Shown here piece after piece: positions 25,453 to 35,549 of a stretch of DNA of 64,000 nt. This DNA comes from Neobacillus niacini (GTDB lineage: Bacteria > Bacillota > Bacilli > Bacillales > Cytobacillaceae), in contig NZ_JACWFG010000001.1 of the NCBI RefSeq assembly GCF_019749295.1, positions 642,604 to 706,603 on the forward strand, in the 5' to 3' direction. The notes under the pieces were generated by a model that was not told where the DNA came from, made no database searches, and saw only the letters and a list, made by a program, of their open reading frames with translations. Positions within the stretch are counted from its first letter, which is position 1; every line of letters starts with the position of its first letter. Position numbers and translations under genes: made by a program.

Positions 25453-26187
25453 TTATAGTGAAATGGTTTGAAATTCTTCTGCAAGTTTTATTATACCAGT
25501 ATATTCTGTACTAGCTTCACTGATAAGCTTAGATAAATCTCCGTAATGCGGCAGATGGGTTAAGATTAACTGTTTAACACCTGCTCTGGCAGCCAATCTG
25601 CCTGCGTCAACGCTGTTCATATGCCCTGCAGATTTCCCATTTTGATTCTGATAAAAATTACATTCACATAATAAAAGGTCTGCCCCTTTACTAAACTCAA
25701 TAAATTCTTCTTTAAAGGAACTATCTCCTGTGTATACCATTGACTTTCCATTTGCGTCTATCCTCATTGCATAACACGGCACTGGATGGTCTGTTATTAG
25801 AAAGGATACTTGGAAGGGCCCAACCGTTAGAACATCATTAGGCGAATACGCAATTCCCTTTGTGATTTCTTTATAGGTTAACTTTGCAAATTCTTCTTTG
25901 TCTAAAGAATGTCCATAGATAGGTAATGCAGGGAAACTCTTTCCTAAAAAGCCTTGTATCAACCGTGCATGCTGCAGAACCCCTATATCTGCAATATGGT
26001 CTGTGTGATAGTGGGAAATCAAAACAGCATCCAGCTCTTCTGGCTGAATGATATTTTGTATTTTCGCAAGAATACCGCTGCCACAATCAATTAACAAATT
26101 AAATCCTTCATGCTCTAGTATATACCCTGAACTTGCTCCGTTTTTATTAGGATAGCCGCCCCAAAAACCGATTATTGTTAATTTCAT
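25453..26187 (-). CDS. yhfI: Metallo-beta-lactamase-fold protein (YhfI-like, RNase Z superfamily)
   Basis: A 244-aa MBL-fold hydrolase of the RNase Z/ElaC-like subgroup. Zinc motif SHYHTDHIAD (HxHxDH) at about 57-64, later His/Asp ligands in YTGDSSF and HLPHYGD. Equal in length to B. subtilis YhfI and in the same position before lplJ. Substrate unknown; family members cut RNA or phosphodiesters. Ribosome-binding site GGGGGG precedes the ATG. Confidence 0.9.
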   Translation of the reverse strand: MKLTIIGFWGGYPNKNGASSGYILEHEGFNLLIDCGSGILAKIQNIIQPEELDAVLISHYHTDHIADIGVLQHARLIQGFLGKSFPALPIYGHSLDKEEFAKLTYKEITKGIAYSPNDVLTVGPFQVSFLITDHPVPCYAMRIDANGKSMVYTGDSSFKEEFIEFSKGADLLLCECNFYQNQNGKSAGHMNSVDAGRLAARAGVKQLILTHLPHYGDLSKLISEASTEYTGIIKLAEEFQTISL

Positions 26188-26207
26188 ACTAAAAACCCCC
26201 CTTTTGA

Positions 26208-26239
26208 TAAAAAAAGAAGCTATTTAAAAAACAGCTTCT
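26208..26239 (-). terminator. Terminator after hemY
   Basis: Minus strand AGAAGCT-N11-AGCTTCT followed by a T-run, 5 bases past the hemY stop and upstream of the yhfI start. Confidence 0.85.
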
Positions 26240-26243
26240 GAGT

Positions 26244-27674
26244 TTATTCTGTGACATTTAGATACTCTAATACTCCTTTTACAGCTTCTTCACCTTGATC
26301 AATACAATCAGGCAATCCTACACCGCCAAAAGAGGCGCTGGCTAAAAAGACTCCAGGCAGTTCAGATTTAATATGCTTTCTGATGGACTCTAAACGCTTT
26401 TTATGTCCTACTGTATATTGCGGCATTGAATCTTTCCAGCGTGAAACAACAGCAAAATCAGGCTGCATACTAATATCCATTGTCCTGCTTAAGTCATCAA
26501 GAACAATCTGAATGATTCTATCATCGGAAAGATCTACTATTGTTTCATCACCAGCTCTGCCAACATAACACCGAAGCAGTACCTTTCCTTTTGGTGTAGA
26601 ATGTTCCCATTTCTTATGAGTCCAAGTACAGGCAGTAATCGAATAATCACCATTTCGTGAGACAACAAAGCCTGTTCCATCTATATCCTTTTTAATAGCC
26701 TGTTCAGGAAATGCAAGGGCAACTGTAGCAACAGATGTTGATGGAACTGACTTAAAGGGATCAAAAAATTCATAATCCGAGAACATACTTTGTGTTATTT
26801 TATGAGGTGTTGCTGCAACAATACAATCTGCAGCCAATGTTTCACCGTTATTTAGATACAGTTCATATTGTTTATTTACCTTTGTAATTTTATCAACCCG
26901 GTGTCCTTTTAATATCGAATGAGGATCAAGTTTCGCTTCAATACTCTCGGCAAACGATTGAAGGCCGGACTTAAAGGTTAAAAATGCACCCTTTTTCTTC
27001 TCGTTCGACGCTTGTGTTTTTGGCTTGGCAGGTGTTGTCTTTTTCATTCCTAGAATAAGACTTCGGTGTTTCTGTTCAACCTCATAGAATTGCGGAAAAG
27101 TTGACATTAAGCTCATTTGATCGATGTCCCCAGCGTAAATTCCCGATAACAAAGGTTCAATCAGATTCTCAACTACCTCATCCCCTAAGCGTCTGCGAAA
27201 AAATTTCCCTAATGATTGATCAACATTAGAGGCTGATCTTGGTAAAATAAAATCCGCCGCTGCTCTAACTTTTCCTGGAACTGAAAATAAACCCGTCGTA
27301 ATAAACGGTCCAATTTCAGTCGGGATTCCCATAATGGATCCTCCAGGCATTGAATACAGCTTGTCGTTCACTAGAACATAGGATTTTCCTGTTGAGTTTG
27401 AAACTAATTGGTCCTCCATCCCTACTTCCTTTGCTAGTCTAATCATGCTCACTTTTCTAGCAAGGAAGGAATCAGGACCCCTTTCAATGGTAAAACCATC
27501 TCTTATAACGGTTTGCATTTTGCCTCCGAGACGGTGAGATGCTTCAATAAGTTTGACTTCGAGAGGCAGCTTTTTTTCATTTATAATTTTCTGAAGGTAA
27601 AATGCCGCAGTGAGTCCTGCGATTCCGCCTCCAATAATCGCGACCTTCTTTTTTTCTTCCGCCACGGTTTTCAC
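26244..27674 (-). CDS. hemY: Coproporphyrinogen III oxidase HemY (CgoX)
   Basis: A 476-aa FAD-dependent oxidase that converts coproporphyrinogen III to coproporphyrin III in the Gram-positive heme route. FAD-binding VAIIGGGIAGLTAAFYL near the N-terminus, ERGPDSFLARK, and a C-terminal FAD motif with GGVGLPDCIDQG. Last gene of hemE-hemH-hemY, 11 bases after hemH. B. subtilis HemY is 470 aa. Confidence 0.95.
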   Translation of the reverse strand: MKTVAEEKKKVAIIGGGIAGLTAAFYLQKIINEKKLPLEVKLIEASHRLGGKMQTVIRDGFTIERGPDSFLARKVSMIRLAKEVGMEDQLVSNSTGKSYVLVNDKLYSMPGGSIMGIPTEIGPFITTGLFSVPGKVRAAADFILPRSASNVDQSLGKFFRRRLGDEVVENLIEPLLSGIYAGDIDQMSLMSTFPQFYEVEQKHRSLILGMKKTTPAKPKTQASNEKKKGAFLTFKSGLQSFAESIEAKLDPHSILKGHRVDKITKVNKQYELYLNNGETLAADCIVAATPHKITQSMFSDYEFFDPFKSVPSTSVATVALAFPEQAIKKDIDGTGFVVSRNGDYSITACTWTHKKWEHSTPKGKVLLRCYVGRAGDETIVDLSDDRIIQIVLDDLSRTMDISMQPDFAVVSRWKDSMPQYTVGHKKRLESIRKHIKSELPGVFLASASFGGVGLPDCIDQGEEAVKGVLEYLNVTE

Positions 27675-27685
27675 CCTGCTTTCCG

Positions 27686-28621
27686 TTATTGAATGGCTAA
27701 TTTTTTTAAGATAACCGTAGACATGGCATCAATTAGATCATCATGTGCATTTGGCATTTCAGGACGATAATAACTTGCGCCCACTTCCTCAGCCGCTATT
27801 CTGCACTCATAATCATTGTCGTATAGTACTTCCAAATGCTCACATACAAAACCTACAGGCGCATAAACAAATGCCTTATAAGGATGTTCTTTTGCTAAAG
27901 CACGTGTTAAATCTTGAACATCCGGGCCAAGCCAAGGATCAGGTGTATTCCCTGCGCTCTGCCAGCCTATCGCATAGTTGCTAACACCAGCCTGCTTTGC
28001 AATTAAATCAGCACTTTCTTGCAGCTGGCTTGGGTATGGATCACCAAATTGCAAGATCTTCTCAGGAAGACTATGCGCTGAAACAATCATCATGGCGTCA
28101 TCTCGTTCTTCTTGGGGCATTTGTTCATAAATCCCTTTGATCTTCTCAGCCCAGTAATGAATAAATTTTGGTTCATCATACCAGCTATCAATGGAAGTGA
28201 TTTTTAGACCGCCGAGTTTTTCCGCCTCTTCACTTGCCCGGTTATTATAAGATTTAATGCTAAAAGTTGAAAAATGCGGAGCTAAGACTATACTAACAGC
28301 TTCTTGAATTCCATCTGCATGCATTTCCTTAACAGCATCTTCGATAAATGGTTCTATATGCTTCAAGCCAAGATACATTTTAAACTCAATTTCATCCTGG
28401 ACCCGATTTAAATGCTTTTCTAGTTTTTCAGCCTGCTCAATTGTAATTTTTGCTAGTGGTGATATGCCGCCAATCGCTTCATAGCGGCTCCGTAATTCTT
28501 CAATCATTTCTGGAGTAGGCTTTCTTCCGTGCCGTATATGTGTATAATATCGTTCTAAGTCATCTAAATGATATGGGGTACCGTAAGCCATTACAAGTAG
28601 TCCCATTTTCTTTTTAGTCAT
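27686..28621 (-). CDS. hemH: Coproporphyrin III ferrochelatase HemH (CpfC)
   Basis: A 311-aa ferrochelatase that inserts Fe2+ into coproporphyrin III. Family segments: [29 protein letters not shown], the catalytic-His region [27 protein letters not shown] and the Glu-bearing [17 protein letters not shown]. The frame is open to 28660; ATG 28621 (second of two adjacent ATGs) is 6 bases after GAGGTG. Middle gene of the hem operon. Confidence 0.96.
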   Translation of the reverse strand: MTKKKMGLLVMAYGTPYHLDDLERYYTHIRHGRKPTPEMIEELRSRYEAIGGISPLAKITIEQAEKLEKHLNRVQDEIEFKMYLGLKHIEPFIEDAVKEMHADGIQEAVSIVLAPHFSTFSIKSYNNRASEEAEKLGGLKITSIDSWYDEPKFIHYWAEKIKGIYEQMPQEERDDAMMIVSAHSLPEKILQFGDPYPSQLQESADLIAKQAGVSNYAIGWQSAGNTPDPWLGPDVQDLTRALAKEHPYKAFVYAPVGFVCEHLEVLYDNDYECRIAAEEVGASYYRPEMPNAHDDLIDAMSTVILKKLAIQ

Positions 28622-28705
28622 CATCCGCACCTCGTTCTTAAGTCTTGTTGCCCTATCCAAATCATAAGATCTTCTCTCATATAAATGGCCTCAATTAAGG
28701 ATTAA

Positions 28706-28729
28706 AGGGCCGCTAATGTTTAGGGCCCT
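28706..28729. other. Hairpin between hemE and hemH
   Basis: AGGGCC (28706-28711) pairs with GGCCCT (28724-28729), with a 12-base loop. The T-run is on the plus strand (CTTTTTATG), while both neighbours are on the minus strand, where the tail is only TTTAATCC. It could be a weak attenuating or processing hairpin between hemE and hemH. Confidence 0.4.
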
Positions 28730-28798
28730 CTTTTTATGCATATTATATTGTGCCAAAAAAACAGCATTCTTACCAATTTTAACACTCGAATAACGTTT

Positions 28799-29845
28799 TT
28801 ATTTGCTCATTTTTGCTGCAGAATACTCATGAACAAATGAGGTTAATCTTTTTAAGGTCGCTGGGTTTACTGATGGGAATACACCATGTCCGAGATTAAA
28901 GATATAGCCGCCTTGCGCCATTCCTTGATCAAGAATGGCTTTAGCTCTTTCCTCAATCACTTCCCAAGGTGCTAACAAGATTGCTGGGTCAAGATTACCT
29001 TGAACGGTTTTATGAATTCCCATTTCTCTTGCTTGTTGAATTGGCAAACGCCAGTCCAAACCAACTACATCTATTGGCAGGTCATTCCATTCCAGTGCAA
29101 GATGGCTTGCTCCTACGCCAAACATAATAAGTGGAACATTTTCTTCTTTCAGCTCAGTAAAAATTCTATTCATGACTGGCTTAATAAAATATTGATAGTC
29201 TTGTACGTTTAGTGCACCAACCCAAGAATCAAAAATTTGAATTGCTTTAGCTCCGGCCTTAATTTGTGATTTCACATATGTGATGATCATATCAGCAAGC
29301 TTTTCCATTAAAGCGAACCATGCTTTTGGTTCAGAGTACATGAATGCTTTCGTTTTATTATAGTTTTTCGAAGGTCCACCTTCGATCATATAACTGGCAA
29401 GTGTAAATGGAGCCCCAGAAAATCCGATTAAAGGCACTGATAATTGTTCTTGCGTTAATAATTTAATCGTATCTAAAACGTAAGGCACATCCTCTTCCGG
29501 ATGAATTTCACCAAGTTTTTCAACATCAGCTAATGAAGTGATTGGGTTGTCGATAACTGGACCAATTCCAGATTTTATTTCAACCTGCATACCAATCGCA
29601 GGAAGCGGTGTCATGATATCTTTATATAGAATAGCCGCATCCACATTGTACTGCTCTACTGGAAGACGGGTAACATAAGCACAAAGTTCAGGCTGGTGTG
29701 TAATTTCAAATAAAGAATACTTTTCTTTAATCTCTCTATACTCTGGTTGTGACCGTCCAGCTTGACGCATGAACCATACTGGTACATGGTCTGTTTTTTC
29801 TCCTCTTGCTGCTTTTAAAAATGTTTCGTTGATTTGCTTCATCAT
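28799..29845 (-). CDS. hemE: Uroporphyrinogen decarboxylase HemE
   Basis: A 348-aa enzyme that removes four carboxyl groups from uroporphyrinogen III to give coproporphyrinogen III. N-terminal [16 protein letters not shown], Asp in [32 protein letters not shown] and NLGHGVFP near the C-terminus. The frame is open to 29866; ATG 29845 follows AAAGGTGG. First gene of hemEHY, with a 177-base gap to hemH holding a hairpin. Divergent from hmoB. Confidence 0.96.
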   Translation of the reverse strand: MMKQINETFLKAARGEKTDHVPVWFMRQAGRSQPEYREIKEKYSLFEITHQPELCAYVTRLPVEQYNVDAAILYKDIMTPLPAIGMQVEIKSGIGPVIDNPITSLADVEKLGEIHPEEDVPYVLDTIKLLTQEQLSVPLIGFSGAPFTLASYMIEGGPSKNYNKTKAFMYSEPKAWFALMEKLADMIITYVKSQIKAGAKAIQIFDSWVGALNVQDYQYFIKPVMNRIFTELKEENVPLIMFGVGASHLALEWNDLPIDVVGLDWRLPIQQAREMGIHKTVQGNLDPAILLAPWEVIEERAKAILDQGMAQGGYIFNLGHGVFPSVNPATLKRLTSFVHEYSAAKMSK

Positions 29846-30103
29846 GTAAAAAAATCCACCTTTCAAAAGACCTATCTAATTCTATTTTAATATATGTAGC
29901 GTAAAATAAAAAACTTTATGGCGTACACAGCTCTGCCTTCACTATATCGATTATTCCTATTTGTGTATAGCTTACGATGAAAAGTGTCAAAAAAAAGTCG
30001 ATTTTGCTGCAAAAGAAATGTTGGAAATTTTGTAGATATGGTGTAAATAATATAAAAGCGTACACAATAATCTGTTAAAACATAACAAATAGAGGTGACC
30101 ATA

Positions 30104-30589
30104 ATGTATACCTATATCACAATAGGAAGCTTCGAATATTTAAAAGGGATAGAATTAAAGTATCCTGCAGAGTCAATGGTAACCATGATCAATGAAAATG
30201 GCGCTCTCCTGCTCCATGAGACTAGTAAACCCTCTGTTTTTAAAGAGCCGCGGAAATTTGAAATTTTAAGCTGGTCAGGGACGCTCATAAAGGAAGGGTT
30301 TGGTGTCTTGAACTACGTCCCAATCAATGAAGAAAGCAGTCCACTATTTGAACACCAATTTAAGAATCTCCCCAGCTTAGTGAAAACAGAAGAAGGATTT
30401 AGGTCCATTCGTGTACTTCGACCATTATCATCAAACTCCTATATAATCCTATCAATATGGGAAGATGAGAGGACCTATGATAAATCGGTTTTGCAGTCTG
30501 AGATTAAAAAAAGGTATGAAATTGTTACTCAATCTAACATGTTCACCAGTGCACCTTATGCAAGTAAATATCATATTCCGGCTGAATAA
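30104..30589 (+). CDS. hmoB: Heme-degrading monooxygenase HmoB (YhgC-like)
   Basis: A 161-aa antibiotic-biosynthesis-monooxygenase-fold (IsdG/HmoB) protein. The C-terminal half carries FGVLNYVPI, the segment LFEHQFKNLPSLVKTEEGFRSIRVLRPL cut into two strands, and the IsdG-like Asn/Trp/His positions (IWEDERTY). It is the B. subtilis YhgC/HmoB neighbour of hemEHY, so heme breakdown sits beside heme synthesis. ATG 30104 has AGAGGTG upstream. A minisatellite begins right after its stop. Confidence 0.85.
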   Translation: MYTYITIGSFEYLKGIELKYPAESMVTMINENGALLLHETSKPSVFKEPRKFEILSWSGTLIKEGFGVLNYVPINEESSPLFEHQFKNLPSLVKTEEGFRSIRVLRPLSSNSYIILSIWEDERTYDKSVLQSEIKKRYEIVTQSNMFTSAPYASKYHIPAE

Positions 30590-30592
30590 CCT

Positions 30593-30892
30593 CATGTGAC
30601 CACTTTATTTTGAATCTCATCCTCTTTCGGTCACATGAGCCACTCTTGTGACCACTTTTCCTATTTCCTCCACCTGTTTTGGTCACATGAACCATTCTTG
30701 TGACCACTTTTCCTATTTCCTCCACCTGTTTTGGTCACATGAACCATTCTTGTGACCACTTTTCCTATTTCATACACTTTTTTCGGTCACATGAACCATT
30801 CTTGTGACCACTTTTCCTATTTCCTCCACCTGTTTTGGTCACATGAACACTCTTGTACCTCTTACCTTTATCCTCCACCTGTTCTTGGTCAT
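30593..30892. repeat. 52-bp tandem repeat (minisatellite) with internal inverted repeats
   Basis: Five TGTGACCA elements at 30595, 30647, 30699, 30751 and 30803, spaced exactly 52 bases, plus one degenerate copy to about 30892. Within each unit TGTGACCA pairs with TGGTCACA across a 25-base loop; between units TGGTCACA pairs with the next TGTGACCA across 11 bases. No T-run and no convincing gene. It fills most of the gap after hmoB. Confidence 0.92.
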
Positions 30893-30963
30893 ATTTAAAA
30901 AAAGAATTATTTTAAATCCCCCTCACCACCTATAAGTTTTTTCATATTCTGTATTACATTCGT

Positions 30964-30990
30964 AAGGGCGAATAACTATATTCGTCCCTT
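30964..30990. promoter_or_regulatory. Operator-like inverted repeat upstream of the permease gene
   Basis: AAGGGCGAATA (30964-30974) and TATTCG-T-CCCTT (30979-30990) form an 11-bp palindrome with one extra base and a 4-base centre. It lies 26 bases before the permease ATG and has no T-run, so an operator is more likely than a terminator. Confidence 0.45.
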
Positions 30991-31016
30991 TGGTGAAATG
31001 AAAGGGGTGATTAAAT

Positions 31017-32414
31017 ATGCTAGTCGAGCTTTCTGCTCTTCATTGGATTTATGTTGTCTTTATCGCTCTTATTATCGGATTTATGGTCAAACGAAGAGAC
31101 ACTACACTCATTTGTATCGTTGGAATATTCCTAATTGCCATTACTGCAACAGGGTCTTTAAGCAGTTCAGTCAGCAGTATTTTTAACAGTTTTATTTATG
31201 CCATTACAGAGTTGTTATCAACCATCTTGGTCATTTCTATTATTGTCGCCATGAGTAAAACCTTAACATCCACCGGGATAAACGATGTGATGATTTCACC
31301 TTTCACAAAATTAATCCGTAACCCTGCACTAGCGTATTGGACCATCGGGATTTTAATGATGGTTATTTCCTGGTTCTTCTGGCCGTCACCTGCTGTTGCA
31401 CTACTAGGTGCCGTACTCCTTCCAGTTGCAATACGAGCAGGACTTCCAGCTTTGGGCGTAGCGATGGCAATGAACTTGTTTGGGCACGGTATAGCCCTTT
31501 CAGGTGACTTTGTTATTCAGGCAGCACCAAAACTAACTTCGGATGCTGCCGGAATCCCAATCGGTGATGTAATCAGTGCAAGTATCCCTTTAGTCTTTAC
31601 AATGGGGATCGTAACCACGATTGCAGCCTTTTATTTCTTAAGAAGAGATATGAAAAACGGTGTGCTGCAACCCACTCCATTTATCCCCGTAGATTCAAAC
31701 GAGGATGCAGCATCAGAGAAAAATCTCCTCACAATTGGTCAAAAGCAATTCTTCGCCATTCTAGTTCCTATTTTATTTGCCATTGACGTTGCCGGTATGT
31801 TTATCCTTGATTTGACTGGCGGCGACGCAACTGCTTTAGTCGGGGGAACATCGATATTCATCCTTCTCTTAATCACAATGGTCAGCCATAAAAACAAAGG
31901 TCTCGAAAAAACAACCAGCTATTTAATTGAAGGATTTACCTTCGGATTTAAAGTATTTGGGCCTGTTATTCCAATAGCTGCCTTCTTCTATCTAGGTGAT
32001 GCTGGTTTTGGAAAGATTATCGGTGACTTTTTACCAGATGGCTCCCAAGGAATTGTAAATGACCTTGGTATCGCATTAGCTAATATTGTTCCACTGAGTA
32101 AAGTCGTGGGAGCCGTAACGTTAACCACGGTAGGTGCGATTACAGGCTTAGATGGCTCTGGGTTTTCGGGAATATCTCTTGCGGGGTCAGTAGCTGGATT
32201 GTTTGCTTTTGCAATTGGGAAAGGTGTTGCCACACTAACTGCTCTTGGTCAAATAGCAGCCATATGGGTAGGTGGAGGAACTTTAGTCCCTTGGGCGTTA
32301 ATTCCTGCTGCAGCTATCTGTAATGTTGATCCATTTGAGCTAGCAAGGCGAAATCTTCTACCTGTTGCTATTGGTCTTGTAGTCACAACGATTGTAGCAA
32401 TGTTTTTAATATAA
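31017..32414 (+). CDS. Multi-pass permease, probable ion-transporter superfamily, substrate unknown
   Basis: A 465-aa polytopic protein with roughly 11-12 membrane segments, including re-entrant-like Gly-rich loops (FWPSPAVALLGAVLLP and TTVGAITGLDGSGFSG) seen in ion-transporter superfamily permeases (citrate, gluconate, C4-dicarboxylate or Na+/H+ types). I do not recognise a specific family. ATG 31017 follows AAAGGGGTG. It is monocistronic with a terminator downstream and an upstream palindrome. An organic acid exchanger is possible. Confidence 0.7.
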   Translation: MLVELSALHWIYVVFIALIIGFMVKRRDTTLICIVGIFLIAITATGSLSSSVSSIFNSFIYAITELLSTILVISIIVAMSKTLTSTGINDVMISPFTKLIRNPALAYWTIGILMMVISWFFWPSPAVALLGAVLLPVAIRAGLPALGVAMAMNLFGHGIALSGDFVIQAAPKLTSDAAGIPIGDVISASIPLVFTMGIVTTIAAFYFLRRDMKNGVLQPTPFIPVDSNEDAASEKNLLTIGQKQFFAILVPILFAIDVAGMFILDLTGGDATALVGGTSIFILLLITMVSHKNKGLEKTTSYLIEGFTFGFKVFGPVIPIAAFFYLGDAGFGKIIGDFLPDGSQGIVNDLGIALANIVPLSKVVGAVTLTTVGAITGLDGSGFSGISLAGSVAGLFAFAIGKGVATLTALGQIAAIWVGGGTLVPWALIPAAAICNVDPFELARRNLLPVAIGLVVTTIVAMFLI

Positions 32415-32427
32415 ACAAGCTGCTCAA

Positions 32428-32461
32428 AAAGCACCGTAATTTAAAATCACGGTGTTTTTTG
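32428..32461. terminator. Terminator after the permease gene
   Basis: CACCGT (32432-32437) and ACGGTG (32449-32454) with a partly paired AT-rich loop, then a seven-base T-run. The AAAAAG left flank may also serve the convergent aldo/keto reductase gene. Confidence 0.85.
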
Positions 32462-32477
32462 ATTTTCTTATCAATAT

Positions 32478-33461
32478 CTAAATTAAAGGACCGACTACGG
32501 GATGCGGTACGTATGGTTCCTCTAGTTTTGTTATTTCATCAGGTGTTAACTTTATTGAAAGAGCTGGTACTGCATCTTCGAGATGCGATATTTTTGTTGC
32601 CCCAATGATAGGAGCTGTTACAGGTTCTTTTTGAAGCAGCCAAGCAAGAGCAATTTGGGATCTAAGTACTCCACGTTTTTCTGCAATTTCAGCAACCTGT
32701 TTTGCAATTAATCTGTCAGTATCAGCAGATGCGTCATATTTAGATTTTTGTACTTGGTCAGTTTCAGACCGATGCGTAGATTCAGACCAATCACGTGTCA
32801 ATCTTCCTGATGCAAGTGGGCTATAAGGAATTACCCCGATTTTTTCTTCTTTACATAACGGGAGCATTTCACGTTCCTCTTCACGATATAAAAGGTTTAA
32901 ATGATTTTGCATCGATACAAACTGGGTCCAACCATTTTTTTCAGCGACATGGTTTGCTTTTAGAAACTGCCATGCAAACATAGCAGACGCACCAATGTAT
33001 CTTACCTTGCCAGCCTTCACAATATCATGCAACGCTTCCATAGTCTCTTCGATAGGAGTGTTATAATCCCAGCGGTGTATTTGGTACAGATCCACATAAT
33101 CCGTACCGAGTCGTTTAAGGCTCTTATCAATTTCACTCATAATATGCTTTCGAGAAAGACCTTTACCATTTGGACCTTCATGCATAGGGAAATAAACCTT
33201 TGTTGCAAGGACAATTTCATCCCGATTGGCAAAATCCTTTAGTGCTCGTCCAACAATTTCTTCGCTTGTTCCATCTGAATATACATTCGCTGTGTCGAAA
33301 AAATTAATTCCTAACTCAAGGGCCTTTTTAATAATCGGACGGCTGCTCTCTTCATCCATTACCCAAGGATGAACCCATCGTTCCGCAACACCAAAACCCA
33401 TGCAACCAAGGCAAAGCCGAGATACGTCCAAACCCGTATTCCCAAGTTTCACATATTCCAT
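32478..33461 (-). CDS. Aldo/keto reductase 1
   Basis: A 327-aa NAD(P)H-dependent AKR of the Tas/YghZ-like group. Catalytic residues visible: Asp in FFDTANVYSDG, the Tyr of the same segment, Lys in VLATKVYF and His in LYQIHRWD. The C-terminus has IIGATKISHLED, the cofactor-binding part. 67 bases after a second AKR gene, on the same strand, likely co-transcribed and controlled by the divergent AraC regulator. Reduces aldehydes or ketones; substrate unknown. Confidence 0.9.
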   Translation of the reverse strand: MEYVKLGNTGLDVSRLCLGCMGFGVAERWVHPWVMDEESSRPIIKKALELGINFFDTANVYSDGTSEEIVGRALKDFANRDEIVLATKVYFPMHEGPNGKGLSRKHIMSEIDKSLKRLGTDYVDLYQIHRWDYNTPIEETMEALHDIVKAGKVRYIGASAMFAWQFLKANHVAEKNGWTQFVSMQNHLNLLYREEEREMLPLCKEEKIGVIPYSPLASGRLTRDWSESTHRSETDQVQKSKYDASADTDRLIAKQVAEIAEKRGVLRSQIALAWLLQKEPVTAPIIGATKISHLEDAVPALSIKLTPDEITKLEEPYVPHPVVGPLI

Positions 33462-33528
33462 TTAAATTTCCCTCGCTTTCCTATACATTAGCGACCCATT
33501 ATAGAAGTGGGGCAGCCTTGTTGAGTAA

Positions 33529-34419
<891 letters not shown>

Positions 34420-34469
34420 TTACTATTCCGTGAATTGTACTTTATTATTATGTAACAAATGATAACGCT

Positions 34470-34510
34470 ACTGATATCCAATTCCTATCAAATCATTGCC
34501 TAATCCTCTC
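34470..34510. promoter_or_regulatory. AraC-type tandem operator, site A (aldo/keto reductase/AraC promoter region)
   Basis: Half-sites around ATCCAATTCCT (34476-34486) and TTGCCTAATCCT (34496-34507), 21 bases apart (two helical turns), in the region between divergent AKR and AraC genes. A second copy with the same spacing lies at 37128-37168. Shared blocks are ACTGATATCCAATTCCT and TTGCCTA-TCCTCTC. Confidence 0.75.
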
Positions 34511-34577
34511 ACCATACTTTCGCAAAACAGTAAGGTTCATTACAATTGAGATATAAGAAAAGAACAAGGAGGTCAAT

Positions 34578-35495
34578 ATGTCTGAAAAAATCCATAAATA
34601 CCAGGCTGAACTTGCCAAACTCATTCAATCTCTCACAGGTCAGGACGGGGGTCACGGGACTGCTATTCCATCTTTATTTTTCTCTCATTTCTCTGATGCT
34701 GCCGGACCTTTTTACGGTGTTCATAAACCTTCATTGTGCATCGTCGTTCAAGGTATGAAGGAGGTCCTGCTATCAAAGGAGATCTTTAGATACGGACCTG
34801 CCGATTACCTTGTTACGTCCGTTAACTTGCCAATTATTGGGCAAGTAACGGAGGCTTCTTCAGAGGTTCCATATCTGGCTCTGAAAATTGAGTTTACGCC
34901 TAATGAAATTTTAGAGGTTTTAGGAGAATTTCAAATTGGTGTGAGTAAAGAAGAAAATACTAAGAGAGGGATGTATGTCAACCTGATAGAGTTACCTCTG
35001 TTGGATGCGGTTGCCAGATTTGTACGCTTACTTGACAACACTGAAGATATCCCAATCCTTGCTCCTCTTATCAAAAAGGAAATCATCTATAGGGTTCTAC
35101 AAGGGCGGCACGGTGCTGCACTGGGGCAAATTGCAGTAGAAGGAAGTTCTGCCTATCAAATCAGTGACGCAATCGAACATATCATGAATAATTATGATAG
35201 GGCTATTCGGGTTGAGGAGCTTGCCGAAATGGCGAATATGGGTGTTTCTTCGCTTCATAGACTTTTTAAAGAGGTTACGGCGATGAGCCCTATACAGTTC
35301 CAAAAACAACTGAGACTGCAGGAAGCCCGTCATTTGTTATTAACTGAGGCAGCAGGTGCTGCAGATGTTGCATTCCGGGTAGGTTATGAAAGTCCATCAC
35401 AATTCAGCCGTGAATATTCCCGGTTATTTGGTTTACCACCCAAAGAGGATATAAAACGCCTGAAAGAATCCTATGATCAAAGGATTAACGCATGA
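34578..35495 (+). CDS. AraC-family transcriptional regulator (AraC_N type)
   Basis: A 305-aa regulator: an N-terminal AraC_N effector domain (SLFFSHFSDAAGPFYGVHKPSLCIVVQG) and a C-terminal double helix-turn-helix (about 195-295: VEELAEMANMGVSSLHRLFKEVT and ADVAFRVGYESPSQFSREYSRLFG). ATG 34578 follows AAGGAGGT. It is divergent from two aldo/keto reductases, the same arrangement as E. coli YqhC, which activates AKR genes on aldehyde stress. Two copies of an AraC-like tandem site (34470 and 37128) suggest it also controls the P460/DUF4405 operon. Confidence 0.92.
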   Translation: MSEKIHKYQAELAKLIQSLTGQDGGHGTAIPSLFFSHFSDAAGPFYGVHKPSLCIVVQGMKEVLLSKEIFRYGPADYLVTSVNLPIIGQVTEASSEVPYLALKIEFTPNEILEVLGEFQIGVSKEENTKRGMYVNLIELPLLDAVARFVRLLDNTEDIPILAPLIKKEIIYRVLQGRHGAALGQIAVEGSSAYQISDAIEHIMNNYDRAIRVEELAEMANMGVSSLHRLFKEVTAMSPIQFQKQLRLQEARHLLLTEAAGAADVAFRVGYESPSQFSREYSRLFGLPPKEDIKRLKESYDQRINA

Positions 35496-35499
35496 AGAA

Positions 35500-35534
35500 A
35501 AAAAGGAGCAGCGGCTTTAGACCACTGCTCCTTG
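35500..35534. terminator. Bidirectional terminator, araC-type regulator / DUF4405 gene
   Basis: GGAGCAG (35505-35511) and CTGCTCC (35525-35531), with A-run on the left and TTGTT on the right, between convergent genes. Confidence 0.85.
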
Positions 35535-35549
35535 TTATCAGTATCAGAA

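Noticed and set aside
28660-28799. Frameshift between hemE and hemH
   Set aside because: The 177-base gap is non-coding with a hairpin, and both proteins are full length.
30543-30725. 60-aa minus-strand ORF in the repeat array
   Set aside because: It is made of the 52-bp repeat read in one frame and overlaps the hmoB 3' end; no start signal.
30593-30892. CRISPR array
   Set aside because: The repeated unit is continuous at 52 bases, with near-identical sequence throughout and no unique spacers; no cas genes in the window.
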